64,000 nt of DNA from Lactonifactor longoviformis DSM 17459 (GCF_900129135.1 NZ_FQVI01000001.1:508445-572444); one strand, 5' to 3'. Positions 26,182 to 34,758 are shown, counted from the stretch's first letter. The notes: generated by a model from the letters alone, not told the origin. Made by a program: numbers and translations.

Positions 26182-26943
26182 CTAATACATGGCCCGGATG
26201 GCGCCGTCACGGTATTCATTTGGTGTGATAAGTACAGGGAGATTTCCCATATCAATAATAGAACGGCCGCCCTTAAAACCAGAAGGTTCCCGGGGAAAAA
26301 TGCAGGTATCATACATCGCTCCCTGCCCTGCTACCTGCTTAATCAGAACCACTCGTTTTTTTCCCGGCCTGGATTTATCAAAGTACTCATGCCGCTCTGT
26401 GCATAAATTTCCATTCATCTTTTTTAACTCATCTCTCAGGATCTGACAGAAAACATCACAGGCCCGGTGGGCAGCCGTAGGCCCCGGACGGGATGCGCCT
26501 GCTCTGGGAGCAAGTGTTACATTAAAAGAAATTAAAATGTCATTGTTCTCAGGGGTTCCTGGGCGGCCGTAGAAGATCTGTTCCTTTAAACAGCCTTCTG
26601 AAGAGCCAAACTCAGCAATCTGAACACCATCCGCGTCCACGCCGGTCAGAAGCACCCGAACGCCCGTGAGTGTATGGGTAATGCCTTCCCCCATTTTTCC
26701 CAGCACCTTGGCAGAGACAGGAATAACATCCATAATTGTATTTGTCCAGCGATCACGATCGCCGGGAGAAATAATTTCCATGTCAATCTTTTCAATCAAA
26801 GGTTCCGATTCCGTCAGGGATGGCAAAAAATCCCGGGCTATTATAAGTGTTCCCCCAGGATCCATCCGGGTTCTTTCCCCAAACATCACCTGGTTTATAT
26901 GAAATGCCTTGATCACAAGGCGCCGTAATATAATCTCTTCCAT
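26182..26943 (-). CDS. prdD: PrdD, proline reductase-associated protein (PrdA N-terminal-like)
   Basis: The 253-residue product aligns with PrdA residues about 170-411: shared G-V-Q-I-x-E-F-G-S-S-E-G, N-R-P-G or G-R-P-G-T-P, R-P-G-P-x-A-A-H, R-P-G-K-K-x-V-V, G-Q-G-A-M. It ends exactly where PrdA is cleaved (D-G-A-I-R-A-M-Y). It lacks the PrdA N-terminal extension with its Ala/Pro linker. Together with PrdE it is a split PrdA paralogue. The gene has GGAGG before its ATG and is separated from prdB by a strong inverted repeat, so its expression may be attenuated relative to prdB. Confidence 0.88.
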   Translation of the reverse strand: MEEIILRRLVIKAFHINQVMFGERTRMDPGGTLIIARDFLPSLTESEPLIEKIDMEIISPGDRDRWTNTIMDVIPVSAKVLGKMGEGITHTLTGVRVLLTGVDADGVQIAEFGSSEGCLKEQIFYGRPGTPENNDILISFNVTLAPRAGASRPGPTAAHRACDVFCQILRDELKKMNGNLCTERHEYFDKSRPGKKRVVLIKQVAGQGAMYDTCIFPREPSGFKGGRSIIDMGNLPVLITPNEYRDGAIRAMY

Positions 26944-26956
26944 GCAATACCTCCAT

Positions 26957-27036
26957 TTAGGGACAGGCCTATCGTAAAATGGGACAGGTTGAACTCAATT
27001 AGGGACGTGTTCTTTGTGCAAAGAACACGTCCCTAA
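26957..27036 (-). repeat. GGGAC-repeat region with strong hairpin between prdB and prdD
   Basis: Two GGGACAG strings (26959 and 26981) are followed by a near-perfect inverted repeat AGGGACGTGTTCTTTG / CAAAGAACACGTCCCT (27001-27034). The hairpin core is shared with 59337-59368. It may act as a partial terminator or mRNA-stabilising stem between prdB and prdD, and the motif looks like a dispersed REP-like sequence. Confidence 0.6.
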
Positions 27037-27046
27037 TTTATTTCCC

Positions 27047-27772
27047 TTAAACCTTTGCTACATACTCGTAGTTTAATGGAATTACCTTACCAGGTGATTC
27101 CAGGGTTTCTAAGAGCTCTAAGGATTCTTTTACAATATTATACTGCATTTCTTTATCATTAGGAGCTCCGGCATTTGCTCCCATTGGTACCAATGGGGCA
27201 GCAGCTCTTGGGGTGCCTGTTTGTTTCACAACAGGCGGAAGCGCAGCAATAATCACAGTCGGAATTCCTGCGGCTTCGATGGCTCTCTGCACTAAAACTG
27301 CAGAGCGGTGACAGGTACCTCAGCCAGCGGTGAGGATGACAGCATCTACACCCTCATCTTTTAATATACGGGCGATTTCCGGACCAGTTTCGTTTTTAAA
27401 CTTTTCCTGGTTACCGCCGCCTCCCATAAAACCAATGTGTACTGGGGCCACTTTGCCGATAACTCCGTCAGCAGCCAGTTCGTGAAGACGGTCAATTGGG
27501 AACATACAGTTGATGTCTTTATTAACGTCTCCGTTGTCATATCCACCGTGGGACACCATCAGTTCATCAGACGGCATAGTATCTAAGATTTTACGGAAGG
27601 TAAAATCTCCAGCCAGATTGAACCGCTTGTCTTCTTTGTGATGAACTCCGGCAGCAGTAGCGATTGCCACTGTCATATCCTTTAATGGTTTTGTCACTGG
27701 AGCCCATACCGGCGGTGGAGTGATGGGTACATAAATCTCGGATTGTAATCCATCTACTACAGTTAAACTCAC
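27047..27772 (-). CDS. prdB: PrdB, selenocysteine-containing subunit of D-proline reductase
   Basis: PrdB carries the active-site selenocysteine of D-proline reductase, which reductively opens D-proline to 5-aminovalerate. The frame is interrupted only by a TGA (codon 151, 27320-27322) in the context T-A-G-U-G-T-C-H-R, and continues to a stop at 27047, giving 241 residues, the family length. A hairpin fitting a bacterial SECIS follows the TGA. Sec151 and C154 would form the redox pair. The start is a GTG overlapping the upstream stop (GTGA), with AGGAGG inside the preceding gene. It is incomplete if read without Sec insertion. Confidence 0.96.
27285..27322 (-). promoter_or_regulatory. UGA codon plus bacterial SECIS-like hairpin of prdB
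   Basis: On the coding strand the UGA is followed after 14 nt by CTCTGCA-GTTTTAG-TGCAGAG, a perfect 7-bp stem with a 7-nt loop containing GU about 22-23 nt downstream of the codon. That lies in the window required for SelB-dependent Sec insertion (GU about 16-37 nt away). Confidence 0.85.
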
Positions 27773-28059
27773 TTTGTTTCCTCCTTTCCAGTTTCTTTGG
27801 CAGCCTGTTTTTCTGCCTGTCTTTTTTGATAAGTCTGTTGATTGCTGATATATTTAAGGTTAGGTTCAGGTCCCAGCTGCTCTACAAAACTCATTTTAAA
27901 GCCAACCTCCTGACCCACCTTAATCTCATAGTCAGTAATTAGCATACGCATGGGAATCTTCAAATATCCCAGACGGCCCTTCAGATCAATGCCTACACAG
28001 CCGTCATGTACTTCTACTATGACACCTTCCATAGTTATTAGCTTATCATCATATTTCAT
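27769..28059 (-). CDS. CBO2463/CBO2479-type protein of the proline reductase operon
   Basis: This 96-residue protein sits between prdA and prdB, as the small uncharacterised gene does in other clostridial prd operons. The N-terminal 60 residues are beta-rich and resemble a small barrel (M-E-G-V-I-V-E-V-H-D-G-C-V-G-I-D-L-K-G-R-L-G); the last 20 are Lys/Glu/Gln-rich and probably disordered. It has one cysteine (C21). Its stop overlaps the GTG start of prdB, and its reading supplies the ribosome binding site for prdB, so their amounts are coupled. Its role is not known. Confidence 0.8.
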   Translation of the reverse strand: MKYDDKLITMEGVIVEVHDGCVGIDLKGRLGYLKIPMRMLITDYEIKVGQEVGFKMSFVEQLGPEPNLKYISNQQTYQKRQAEKQAAKETGKEETK

Positions 28060-28070
28060 GCATATACCTT

Positions 28071-29918
28071 CTAGCTGTATTTTTCTTTGCGTTTCTTGCT
28101 CATAGGAAGAGACGTCTCATTGGGAACCAATTCAATGGGCTTACCTGTCACGTTAGAAATTAATTCAACGTTATTGGCCTTTACATTTGGGTTCCACTGC
28201 TTTTCGGCTGCTTTAACTTTGCCGCCGTTCATCTGCACCTTCAGCATATTCAGCGCGCGGATAGCGTCTTCATGACATAAGGTATTGCAGGCAAGCACTT
28301 CGTTTTCAATACCGCCTTCAGATTTATTATTATCCACCATATTTGTCATGTATTTATTTCCCACTACCAGTGCGCCCTGTTTTGCGCAGAAGGACATTCC
28401 TACCACAGAGATTCCTCTCATGCCGATCTGTTCAATATGGCTGGCAAAGTCAATGTGGTTGTTGCCGAACCCTTCGGTGGTAACAAATGCTCCGTCTACG
28501 TCCATTGCCTCGCAGGTCATACCCACACGCTTGGACACATAGAATTTTTCAGAATTAATCTGCGGACTGCCCACCAGGATAACACCGCATAAATCAACTT
28601 CCGGATCGTGCAGTGTTTCCAGCACTAAAGGCTCTCTCCAATAATGACGGGACATTTCTTTGGAAGCGGGTCCGATACAGGTTAAAGCATGGATACATCC
28701 GTCCAGCACCTCAACAGGAGATACTACAACAGGTACATTGCCAAGGTCAACGTTTGGCTTTGCTCCAAGAACGCCCACCGGTTCAACCGGAAGGATCAGA
28801 TTATCGTGCATAGCACCCTGTCCCATAATTTCCTTTACAATGACAACCTTCTTTTTGCCGGGACGGCGTACCTGTTCAAAGGTTTCCGTATTCACCACAA
28901 GGCTGTCGTCTTCTAATTTCTTCAGAGCTTCACGGATTTCCTGTGTGATCACATCTGTGGCAGCATGTGCAGCCAGAGGACCAGGACGTTCCATATTGGT
29001 GCCCTCTTTAATAGTAACTTCTGTTTTAATAAAAATTTCGCCTTTATCCGGAGCGCCGGGACGGTTCCACATAATATTTTCTTCCAGAATACCCTCTGAA
29101 GAACCAAACTCTCCGATCTGTACCCCATTATCGTCCGTACCGGTAACCATCATAATGACACCGTCCAGAACGCGGGTAACACCGCTTCCGATTTCATCCT
29201 CCCCTTCTTTTGCAGCAATGGGCTGTACATCCATAATCGTTTCAGAATATGTATTGTATTTGTCAGGGGTGATAATATCCAGTTTTAACTCATGTACCAG
29301 TTCCTGAGAAGCTACCGCTTCCTCCTCGATTCCCTCCCGGATGTAAAGGACCGTTCCGTCAATCTTTGTCTCAGGGCCTCTTTTTACCTCGGAAATGGCA
29401 TAATGCTTTCTTGTTACACTGCGGACTACTTTTGCAGGTTCTTCTGCATTTTGCTCATCCTTCATTTCTGCAGGTGCCGCCACAGGAGCCACCGCCACGC
29501 CATTTCCCCCGCTAAAACCCATAGGGATTTCAATATTGATTTCTTTTCCCTCTCCGATATGGATTTTCAGTGTTCCGCCGCTCACAGGGCCGGCTACTGA
29601 TACAGCAGGCGCAGGTGCCGGGGCTTCTTCCGGTGCAGCTTCTAAAGCAGGAGCTTCTTCCTCCTCTTCCTGTATCTTATCCACAGCATCCGCGGTAATC
29701 GGTGAGAGTGAATCACAGGTTTTGGTGAGCGTAGCCCCTAATACCTGGGAAATTTTCAGGCATCCATCTAAATTTAACAGTCCGGAATCTACCAGGTCAT
29801 CAAAGATAGCAGGATCTTCCAGGTTAGCTGGCTGAATCTGATTCCCGGCCTCGAGACGGCAGCAAAGGACTGCCGGGTCATTCTTATGCTCTTGCGCAGT
29901 TTCGGCTGTAATAGACAT
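28071..29918 (-). CDS. prdA: PrdA, D-proline reductase proprotein (pyruvoyl precursor)
   Basis: PrdA is made as a proprotein that cleaves itself at a cysteine, turning it into the pyruvoyl group that binds D-proline. In this 615-residue protein the site is very probably Thr413-Cys414 (A-L-T-C-I-G-P). The resulting pieces of 413 and 202 residues agree with the reported 45 and 23 kDa subunits. The N-terminal 95 residues form a separate helical domain. An Ala/Pro/Glu linker (about 85-110) and a motif G-x-L-K-I-H-I-G-E-G-K-E-I-N-I-E-I (115-131) follow. PrdD and PrdE are its split paralogues. It lies 31 nt after prdC. Confidence 0.95.
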   Translation of the reverse strand: MSITAETAQEHKNDPAVLCCRLEAGNQIQPANLEDPAIFDDLVDSGLLNLDGCLKISQVLGATLTKTCDSLSPITADAVDKIQEEEEEAPALEAAPEEAPAPAPAVSVAGPVSGGTLKIHIGEGKEINIEIPMGFSGGNGVAVAPVAAPAEMKDEQNAEEPAKVVRSVTRKHYAISEVKRGPETKIDGTVLYIREGIEEEAVASQELVHELKLDIITPDKYNTYSETIMDVQPIAAKEGEDEIGSGVTRVLDGVIMMVTGTDDNGVQIGEFGSSEGILEENIMWNRPGAPDKGEIFIKTEVTIKEGTNMERPGPLAAHAATDVITQEIREALKKLEDDSLVVNTETFEQVRRPGKKKVVIVKEIMGQGAMHDNLILPVEPVGVLGAKPNVDLGNVPVVVSPVEVLDGCIHALTCIGPASKEMSRHYWREPLVLETLHDPEVDLCGVILVGSPQINSEKFYVSKRVGMTCEAMDVDGAFVTTEGFGNNHIDFASHIEQIGMRGISVVGMSFCAKQGALVVGNKYMTNMVDNNKSEGGIENEVLACNTLCHEDAIRALNMLKVQMNGGKVKAAEKQWNPNVKANNVELISNVTGKPIELVPNETSLPMSKKRKEKYS

Positions 29919-29949
29919 AATGATAATCCTCCTTTTTCTTTTTTATATA

Positions 29950-31410
29950 TCAATGGAACGGAAATTCAATATTGATGTCTTTTCCCTCTTCAATATGAAT
30001 TCTTAACATTCCATCGTTAACAGTAGCTGTATACTTCACAGCGGGCTTTTCCGCCTCTGCCTTATGTGGCTCGGGAGACTCCTGTGCCGGAGCTTCTGCA
30101 GGTGCTTCTTCCAGCTTTTTGGAAGTAGTGAGATAACGCATCACTTCCTTGCCCACAGTCTGAAGTACATGGTCGGTCTGATGATGTACGGCAAGACCCA
30201 GCTTCGGTGCAGATCCCATAACCGTATTGGTACAGTCACTGCAGTTTCCGATAATAATATCTTCACATCCGTCCTTCTTGAAATTAATACATTTCTGAGC
30301 TTGTCCCGGGCAGTTGCCTGGATTTTCACACTTCAGCGCGCCCTTAATCTCTGCAGCCTGCTTACATTTCTGCACGGAAATTACTTCTCCGTTCATTTTT
30401 GCTGCAATGTCACGCATTCTGTTTTCATTGCCGCCGCAGGCACACACAAGAAGTCCAACTTTCTTTCCCTTTAAATCTTCAAAGGGCTGTGTCACAATAA
30501 TACCGCCTGTGGTTTTAGTAATTGGCGTATCCAGTGTAGTTGCGGAACCGGTAAACGGCCCGCCCAGAATAATTTCTCCATACTCTCCGTCGATACCGCC
30601 TGCGCGTTCAATCAATTCACCAACAGTAGTTCCCACAGGGACATCCATAAACACATGGGCCTGAGGACCGCCCTTCAGTTTGCCGATTACCGTAATATTT
30701 TTAGTAATGGCAGGTCTGTGCAGCTCAATCGCCTCAGCCGCTCTGAGCACAGTCTCAACATTAATAACTACAGCGTCTGCGGCTGACGGAAGCTGGGTTG
30801 GATCTAACAAGGTTCCAAGGACTTCCCGGACAACCGCACGCTCTTCTCCCATGGGGTATAAGTCCGGAAGCAGGTGAATGGATAATTTATCATCACCCTT
30901 TATTGCCTCATTTAAGATTGCCACTTCTTTCTCATGTTTTGCTTTAATCGCAATGACGCCGTGATCTGCATTGCAGATCTCCATGATATACTTGATGCCC
31001 CGTACTGTCATATCAGCCTTTGTCCGGATTTGCTGCATATTATGTTCCAGAACCGGCTCGCATTCTGCGGCATTCACAAGAATATAGCCGCCTTTCAAAT
31101 CTACATTCAGCTTGACAGCCGTTGGAAATCCTGCTCCCCCCATGCCTACCAGACCTGCTGCTTTCAGCAGTTCAAGATTCGTTTCTCCTTCAATGGATAC
31201 AAAGTCATCCGGCTGTTCTGCATCCGCTTCAATCTGAATGGCTGTCTCTGTGACAGCTGCTACTTTTCCGGACACACTTGCATGGATATTGGCTCCCAGT
31301 CCCGCAGGCTTTGCAATCAGCGTTCCTCTTTGCACCTGATCCCCTGCCGCAACCACTGGTTCACACGGTGCGCCAATGTGCTGCTTTAGCAAAATTGTTT
31401 GCATGCTCAT
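29950..31410 (-). CDS. prdC: PrdC, RnfC-like electron-transfer protein for proline reductase
   Basis: PrdC passes electrons from NADH to proline reductase. The 486-residue protein has an N-terminal lipoyl-like barrel (about 1-75) and an RnfC-like core with G-L-V-G-M-G-G-A-G-F-P-T and N-A-A-E-C-E-P. A cysteine-rich segment (about 325-405) includes V-C-A-C-G-G and C-E-N-P-G-N-C-P-G-Q-A-Q-K-C. It ends with an Ala/Pro/Glu linker and an L-R-I-H-I-E-E-G-K-D-I-N-I-E-F motif like one in PrdA. No in-frame UGA is present; PrdC homologues in other species are reported as selenoproteins, so Cys is used here. First gene of the operon. Confidence 0.9.
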   Translation of the reverse strand: MSMQTILLKQHIGAPCEPVVAAGDQVQRGTLIAKPAGLGANIHASVSGKVAAVTETAIQIEADAEQPDDFVSIEGETNLELLKAAGLVGMGGAGFPTAVKLNVDLKGGYILVNAAECEPVLEHNMQQIRTKADMTVRGIKYIMEICNADHGVIAIKAKHEKEVAILNEAIKGDDKLSIHLLPDLYPMGEERAVVREVLGTLLDPTQLPSAADAVVINVETVLRAAEAIELHRPAITKNITVIGKLKGGPQAHVFMDVPVGTTVGELIERAGGIDGEYGEIILGGPFTGSATTLDTPITKTTGGIIVTQPFEDLKGKKVGLLVCACGGNENRMRDIAAKMNGEVISVQKCKQAAEIKGALKCENPGNCPGQAQKCINFKKDGCEDIIIGNCSDCTNTVMGSAPKLGLAVHHQTDHVLQTVGKEVMRYLTTSKKLEEAPAEAPAQESPEPHKAEAEKPAVKYTATVNDGMLRIHIEEGKDINIEFPFH

Positions 31411-31545
31411 TTCTTTTCACTCCTTGTATTTTGTTAGATATGAAAAAAAGTGTATAGCGCTTCTCAGACACTATTCACTTACATCCTCGTAAATCCCTCG
31501 CCAAATTATGTTCCGGGGAATGTCCTATCCCCTGTTTCTTTGAAG

Positions 31546-31574
31546 ATTATAGCAGAAACGCATACGAATTACAA
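31546..31574 (-). promoter_or_regulatory. Probable sigma-A promoter of the prd operon
   Basis: On the minus strand TTGTAA (31569-31574) and TATAAT (31546-31551) are separated by exactly 17 nt, 136 nt before the prdC start codon. I see no sigma-54 (-24/-12) element here. The leader between promoter and prdC shows no known riboswitch. Confidence 0.7.
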
Positions 31575-31600
31575 TAGATTTTGGCAAAAAAGTGAACTTT

Positions 31601-31652
31601 AGTCTAGAATACAGTCTAGTTATGAATACATATTTACAAGGAACAGATGTTC
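31601..31652. promoter_or_regulatory. Candidate operator palindromes in the prdC / aldehyde dehydrogenase divergent region
   Basis: AGTCTAG is repeated at 31601 and 31613, and the same stretch reads as the palindrome CTAGA-N6-TCTAG. A second perfect palindrome GAACA-GA-TGTTC lies at 31641-31652. The first is just upstream of the prd -35 box, an activator-like position; the second is nearer the aldehyde dehydrogenase gene. Confidence 0.45.
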
Positions 31653-31722
31653 TGTTACAATAAAAGATACGAAGCGGGGTTTTTTAAACAGAAACTATTA
31701 GTAAAAAAGGAGAACTATTCTT

Positions 31723-33204
31723 ATGGAGATCAAAAAAATGTATATTAACGGCCAGTGGACCCAGGGAAGTCCGGGAACCACATCTGATGTAGTGAATCCG
31801 TTTAACGGAGACATTCTGTGCAGGATTTGGGAAAGCAGTATTGAAGATACCAGGGAGGCCATCAAAGCCGCCAAAAACGCGTTTTACACCACCCGTGAAT
31901 GGCGGGATATGGATGTGGAGGCAAGAAGCAGGGTTCTGCTTAAGGTTGCAGAGCTCATAGAGGAAAATCAGGAAGAAATGGCTGCCATGGAGACACAGAA
32001 CATGGGAAAGCCTCTGAGAGAGTCCCTGATTGATATAGCAGACGGCGCCGGAACCTTCCGGTACTATGCCGGCCTTATCCAGGCCCCCCAGGGAGGTGTC
32101 TGCAGTGTCAGCAAGAGCTCGGGAGAGATTCATTCCATCACTGTCCGCGAGCCCGTAGGCGTCTGTGCACAGATCACCCCATGGAATTATCCTTTTACCA
32201 TGGCTGCCTGGAAGCTGGCTCCCGCCCTCGCCGCGGGGAATACGGTTGTGTTTAAGCCCAGCCACAAGACCCCTCTGACTACCATCCGCCTCTTTGAGCT
32301 GTTAGAGGAGGCAGGACTTCCGAAAGGAACGGCCAATCTGGTTCTGGGCGGATCCGTGATAGGATGTGAGCTTGGGGAAAGTATGGACGTGGATATGCTG
32401 ACCTTTACAGGGAGTACAAAAGTAGGACAGAGCCTTCAGCGGCTGGCCGCCGGGAATATGAAAAAGCTGGGGTTCGAACTGGGGGGCAAGTCCCCCAATG
32501 TTATTTTTGCCGACGCTGACATTGACGGCGCCGTAGAGTGGGCCATGATGGGAATCTTTTATAATCAGGGGGAGGTATGTTCTTCCGGCTCCAGGATCTT
32601 TGTGGAAGATTCCGTGAAAGATGAATTTATGGAAAAGTTTGTAAAGAAAACAAAAGCTCTGACTTTAGGTGATCCTATGAAGGATCCGGATATGGGGCCT
32701 CTTGTGACAAAAGAACATATGGACCGTGTTCTGGAATACATTAAAATAGGAAGAGATGAGGGTGCAAAGGTAGTATGCGGAGGGGAACGGTATACCGACG
32801 GGGAATGCGCAGACGGATATTTTGTCCTTCCCACCATTTTTGATCAGTGTTCCCCCGATATGCGTATCGTACGGGAAGAGATCTTTGGTCCTGTAGCCAC
32901 AGTACAGTCCTTCTCTTCTGAAAAAGAGGCAGTTGCCATGGCAAATGATACCTGTTACGGGCTGGCAGGCGCCGTATTCACTTCCGACAGTGCAAAAGCA
33001 ATGAGGGTCATTAAAGAGATACGTGCCGGCATTACATGGATCAACTGTTATAATCTGGGGTATAACCAGACACCCTGGGGCGGCTACAAGATGAGCGGTA
33101 CAGGGCGTGAGCTGGGAATCTACGGTTTGGAAGAATATCAGGAGGTAAAACAGATTCACATGAATCTGAATCCGGGACCTGTGGGATGGTATGTGAACAG
33201 CTAA
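31723..33204 (+). CDS. NAD(P)-dependent aldehyde dehydrogenase
   Basis: The 493-residue protein is a full-length ALDH superfamily enzyme that oxidises an aldehyde to the acid. Visible motifs are I-T-P-W-N-Y-P (cofactor binding), F-T-G-S-T-K-V-G, E-L-G-G-K-S-P-N with the general base glutamate, and the catalytic cysteine in N-Q-G-E-V-C-S-S-G-S-R. The pattern is nearest to betaine/aminoaldehyde-type enzymes, but the substrate is not determinable. Divergence from the prd operon suggests a link to amino acid fermentation, for example oxidation of an aldehyde derived from 5-aminovalerate (speculative). Start at 31723 has AAAAAGGAG upstream. Confidence 0.92.
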   Translation: MEIKKMYINGQWTQGSPGTTSDVVNPFNGDILCRIWESSIEDTREAIKAAKNAFYTTREWRDMDVEARSRVLLKVAELIEENQEEMAAMETQNMGKPLRESLIDIADGAGTFRYYAGLIQAPQGGVCSVSKSSGEIHSITVREPVGVCAQITPWNYPFTMAAWKLAPALAAGNTVVFKPSHKTPLTTIRLFELLEEAGLPKGTANLVLGGSVIGCELGESMDVDMLTFTGSTKVGQSLQRLAAGNMKKLGFELGGKSPNVIFADADIDGAVEWAMMGIFYNQGEVCSSGSRIFVEDSVKDEFMEKFVKKTKALTLGDPMKDPDMGPLVTKEHMDRVLEYIKIGRDEGAKVVCGGERYTDGECADGYFVLPTIFDQCSPDMRIVREEIFGPVATVQSFSSEKEAVAMANDTCYGLAGAVFTSDSAKAMRVIKEIRAGITWINCYNLGYNQTPWGGYKMSGTGRELGIYGLEEYQEVKQIHMNLNPGPVGWYVNS

Positions 33205-33249
33205 AAGAATTCCCTCCGGGATCGAACGAGCAAAACAGAGGTGGTATGA

Positions 33250-34512
33250 GTGAAGACAGTTATTTTTCATATTGATGTTAACAGCGCATTTCTGTCCTGG
33301 GAGGCAGTATACAGGCTGCGCAATCTGGAAGGGACGCTGGATCTGCGGACCATTCCTGCTGCGGTAGGAGGTGATATGGCAAAACGCCGGGGGATCATAC
33401 TGGCCAAATCCATTCCCGCAAAGGCATACGGTGTGAAAACAGGCGAACCTGTGGTGAATGCCCTTAAGAAGTGTCCAAAGCTGAAGCTGGTTCCCCCGCA
33501 CTATGAACTGTATAAAAAATGTTCCAAAGCCTTTTTGGACATTCTGAGAGAATACTCGCCGGCAGTGGAACAGTACAGCATTGACGAAGCATTCATGGAT
33601 ATGACAGGAATGGAAGGACTTCTGGGAGATTTAACAGAATTTGCTCATGCATTAAAAGACCGTATACGGGAGGAACTGGGATTTACTGTGAATATCGGAG
33701 TTTCCTCCAATAAATTGCTGGCTAAGATGGCATCTGATTTTAAGAAGCCTGATCTGGTTCACACCCTCTTTCCGGAAGAGATTTCCCAAAAGATGTGGCC
33801 CCTCCCGGTAAAGGAAATGTTTTCTATCGGCAGAGCCACGGAAAGGAAGTTAAATACTCTGGGAATCTACACCATAGGAGAGCTGGCCAATACAGATCCC
33901 GATATTCTGAGGCACCATCTGAAAAAATATGGGGAAGTTATCTGGAATTTTGCCAATGGAAGGGATATGTCTGTGGTGGAGGCAGTCCCTGAAGATAATA
34001 AAGGCTATGGCAACAGCACTACCATAGCCTTTGATGTTACAGACGGAGGCACAGCCCGGATGATTCTCCTCTCTCTGGCAGAGACAGTTTCTGCCAGACT
34101 TCGGAGAGACAGTATTCGGGCAGAACTGGTGTCTGTAGCTATTAAAGATTTTGAATTGAATACAGTATCTCATCAGATGGTGCTCCCCTCTTCCACCAAC
34201 ATCACCGCAGAAATACATCAGGCTGCCTGCCGGCTGTTCGATGAGCTGTGGGACGGCACCCCTATCCGTCATCTAGGCATTCATACCGGAAAACTCTCCA
34301 AAGATGATGCGGCAAGACAGATCTCCCTGTTTGATCATACGGATTATGAAAAGCTGGAGAAAATGGACCGGGCAGTGGATGAGATACGAAAAAAGTTCGG
34401 AACTGATGCCGTGATGCGTGCCTCATTCCTGCAGCAGCCGGTAGAGCATATGGCCGGCGGTATCTCAAAGGAAAAGCGAAAGGTAGATTATACCCGGGAA
34501 ATTGTAGAATAA
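33250..34512 (+). CDS. dinB: DNA polymerase IV (Y-family)
   Basis: This 420-residue error-prone polymerase performs translesion synthesis. Y-family motifs are F-H-I-D-V-N-S-A-F (metal-binding Asp), S-I-D-E-A-F-M-D (catalytic acidic pair) and G-V-S-S-N-K-L-L-A-K-M-A-S. A helix-hairpin-helix region follows (L-N-T-L-G-I-Y-T-I-G-E-L-A). It starts at a GTG at 33250 (K-T-V-I-F-H-I) after AGAGGTGG; the nearby ATG at 33246 is out of frame. It lies 45 nt after the aldehyde dehydrogenase gene and is convergent with yedF. No LexA-like box is obvious upstream, so read-through from the ALDH gene is possible. Confidence 0.93.
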   Translation: MKTVIFHIDVNSAFLSWEAVYRLRNLEGTLDLRTIPAAVGGDMAKRRGIILAKSIPAKAYGVKTGEPVVNALKKCPKLKLVPPHYELYKKCSKAFLDILREYSPAVEQYSIDEAFMDMTGMEGLLGDLTEFAHALKDRIREELGFTVNIGVSSNKLLAKMASDFKKPDLVHTLFPEEISQKMWPLPVKEMFSIGRATERKLNTLGIYTIGELANTDPDILRHHLKKYGEVIWNFANGRDMSVVEAVPEDNKGYGNSTTIAFDVTDGGTARMILLSLAETVSARLRRDSIRAELVSVAIKDFELNTVSHQMVLPSSTNITAEIHQAACRLFDELWDGTPIRHLGIHTGKLSKDDAARQISLFDHTDYEKLEKMDRAVDEIRKKFGTDAVMRASFLQQPVEHMAGGISKEKRKVDYTREIVE

Positions 34513-34521
34513 ACCCCAGCC

Positions 34522-34728
34522 CTATTTCAGCACGATCTCAAATTCATTCCCCACGGAAGTAACCGTTACCTCTTTTCCCTGGGCCCTTCCGTATTTTTCC
34601 ACATTGCTCTTGGTGTGCGCCTCACTTACCAGTACTTTAACAGCCTCACCTTTGCATTTTTTCAGGGCTGCCTGGGTCATCATCAGAGGCTCCGGACAGG
34701 ATAGCCCTCTTGCATCAACTTCTATCAT
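34522..34728 (-). CDS. yedF: YedF/TusA-family sulfur- or selenium-carrier protein
   Basis: The 68-residue protein is a single TusA/SirA domain with the C-P-E-P motif (C11), whose cysteine carries persulfide or perselenide. Many selenium-linked YedF proteins are about 200 residues with an added DsrE-like part; only the TusA part is present here. Its position last in the aminotransferase-yedE-yedF set, beside selD-selA-selB, supports a role in delivering selenium to SelD rather than tRNA thiolation (inference). Confidence 0.85.
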   Translation of the reverse strand: MIEVDARGLSCPEPLMMTQAALKKCKGEAVKVLVSEAHTKSNVEKYGRAQGKEVTVTSVGNEFEIVLK

Positions 34729-34758
34729 AACAATACCTCTTTTCTATTCTTAGACTTC

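Noticed and set aside
27320..27322. In-frame TGA in prdB as evidence of a pseudogene
   Set aside because: The frame continues with PrdB sequence after the codon, the position matches the known Sec, and a SECIS-like hairpin follows. It is a selenocysteine codon.
28660..29307. A 215-codon open frame opposite prdA
   Set aside because: Antisense shadow of a strongly conserved gene, with Ser/Pro/Thr-rich translation and no initiation signal.
30200..30500. Possible selenocysteine in PrdC
   Set aside because: No in-frame TGA is present in the frame; cysteines occupy the conserved positions.
32665..33501. A 278-codon open frame opposite the aldehyde dehydrogenase and dinB genes
   Set aside because: It spans two well-supported genes on the other strand and its translation shows no domain; it is a shadow of their codon bias.
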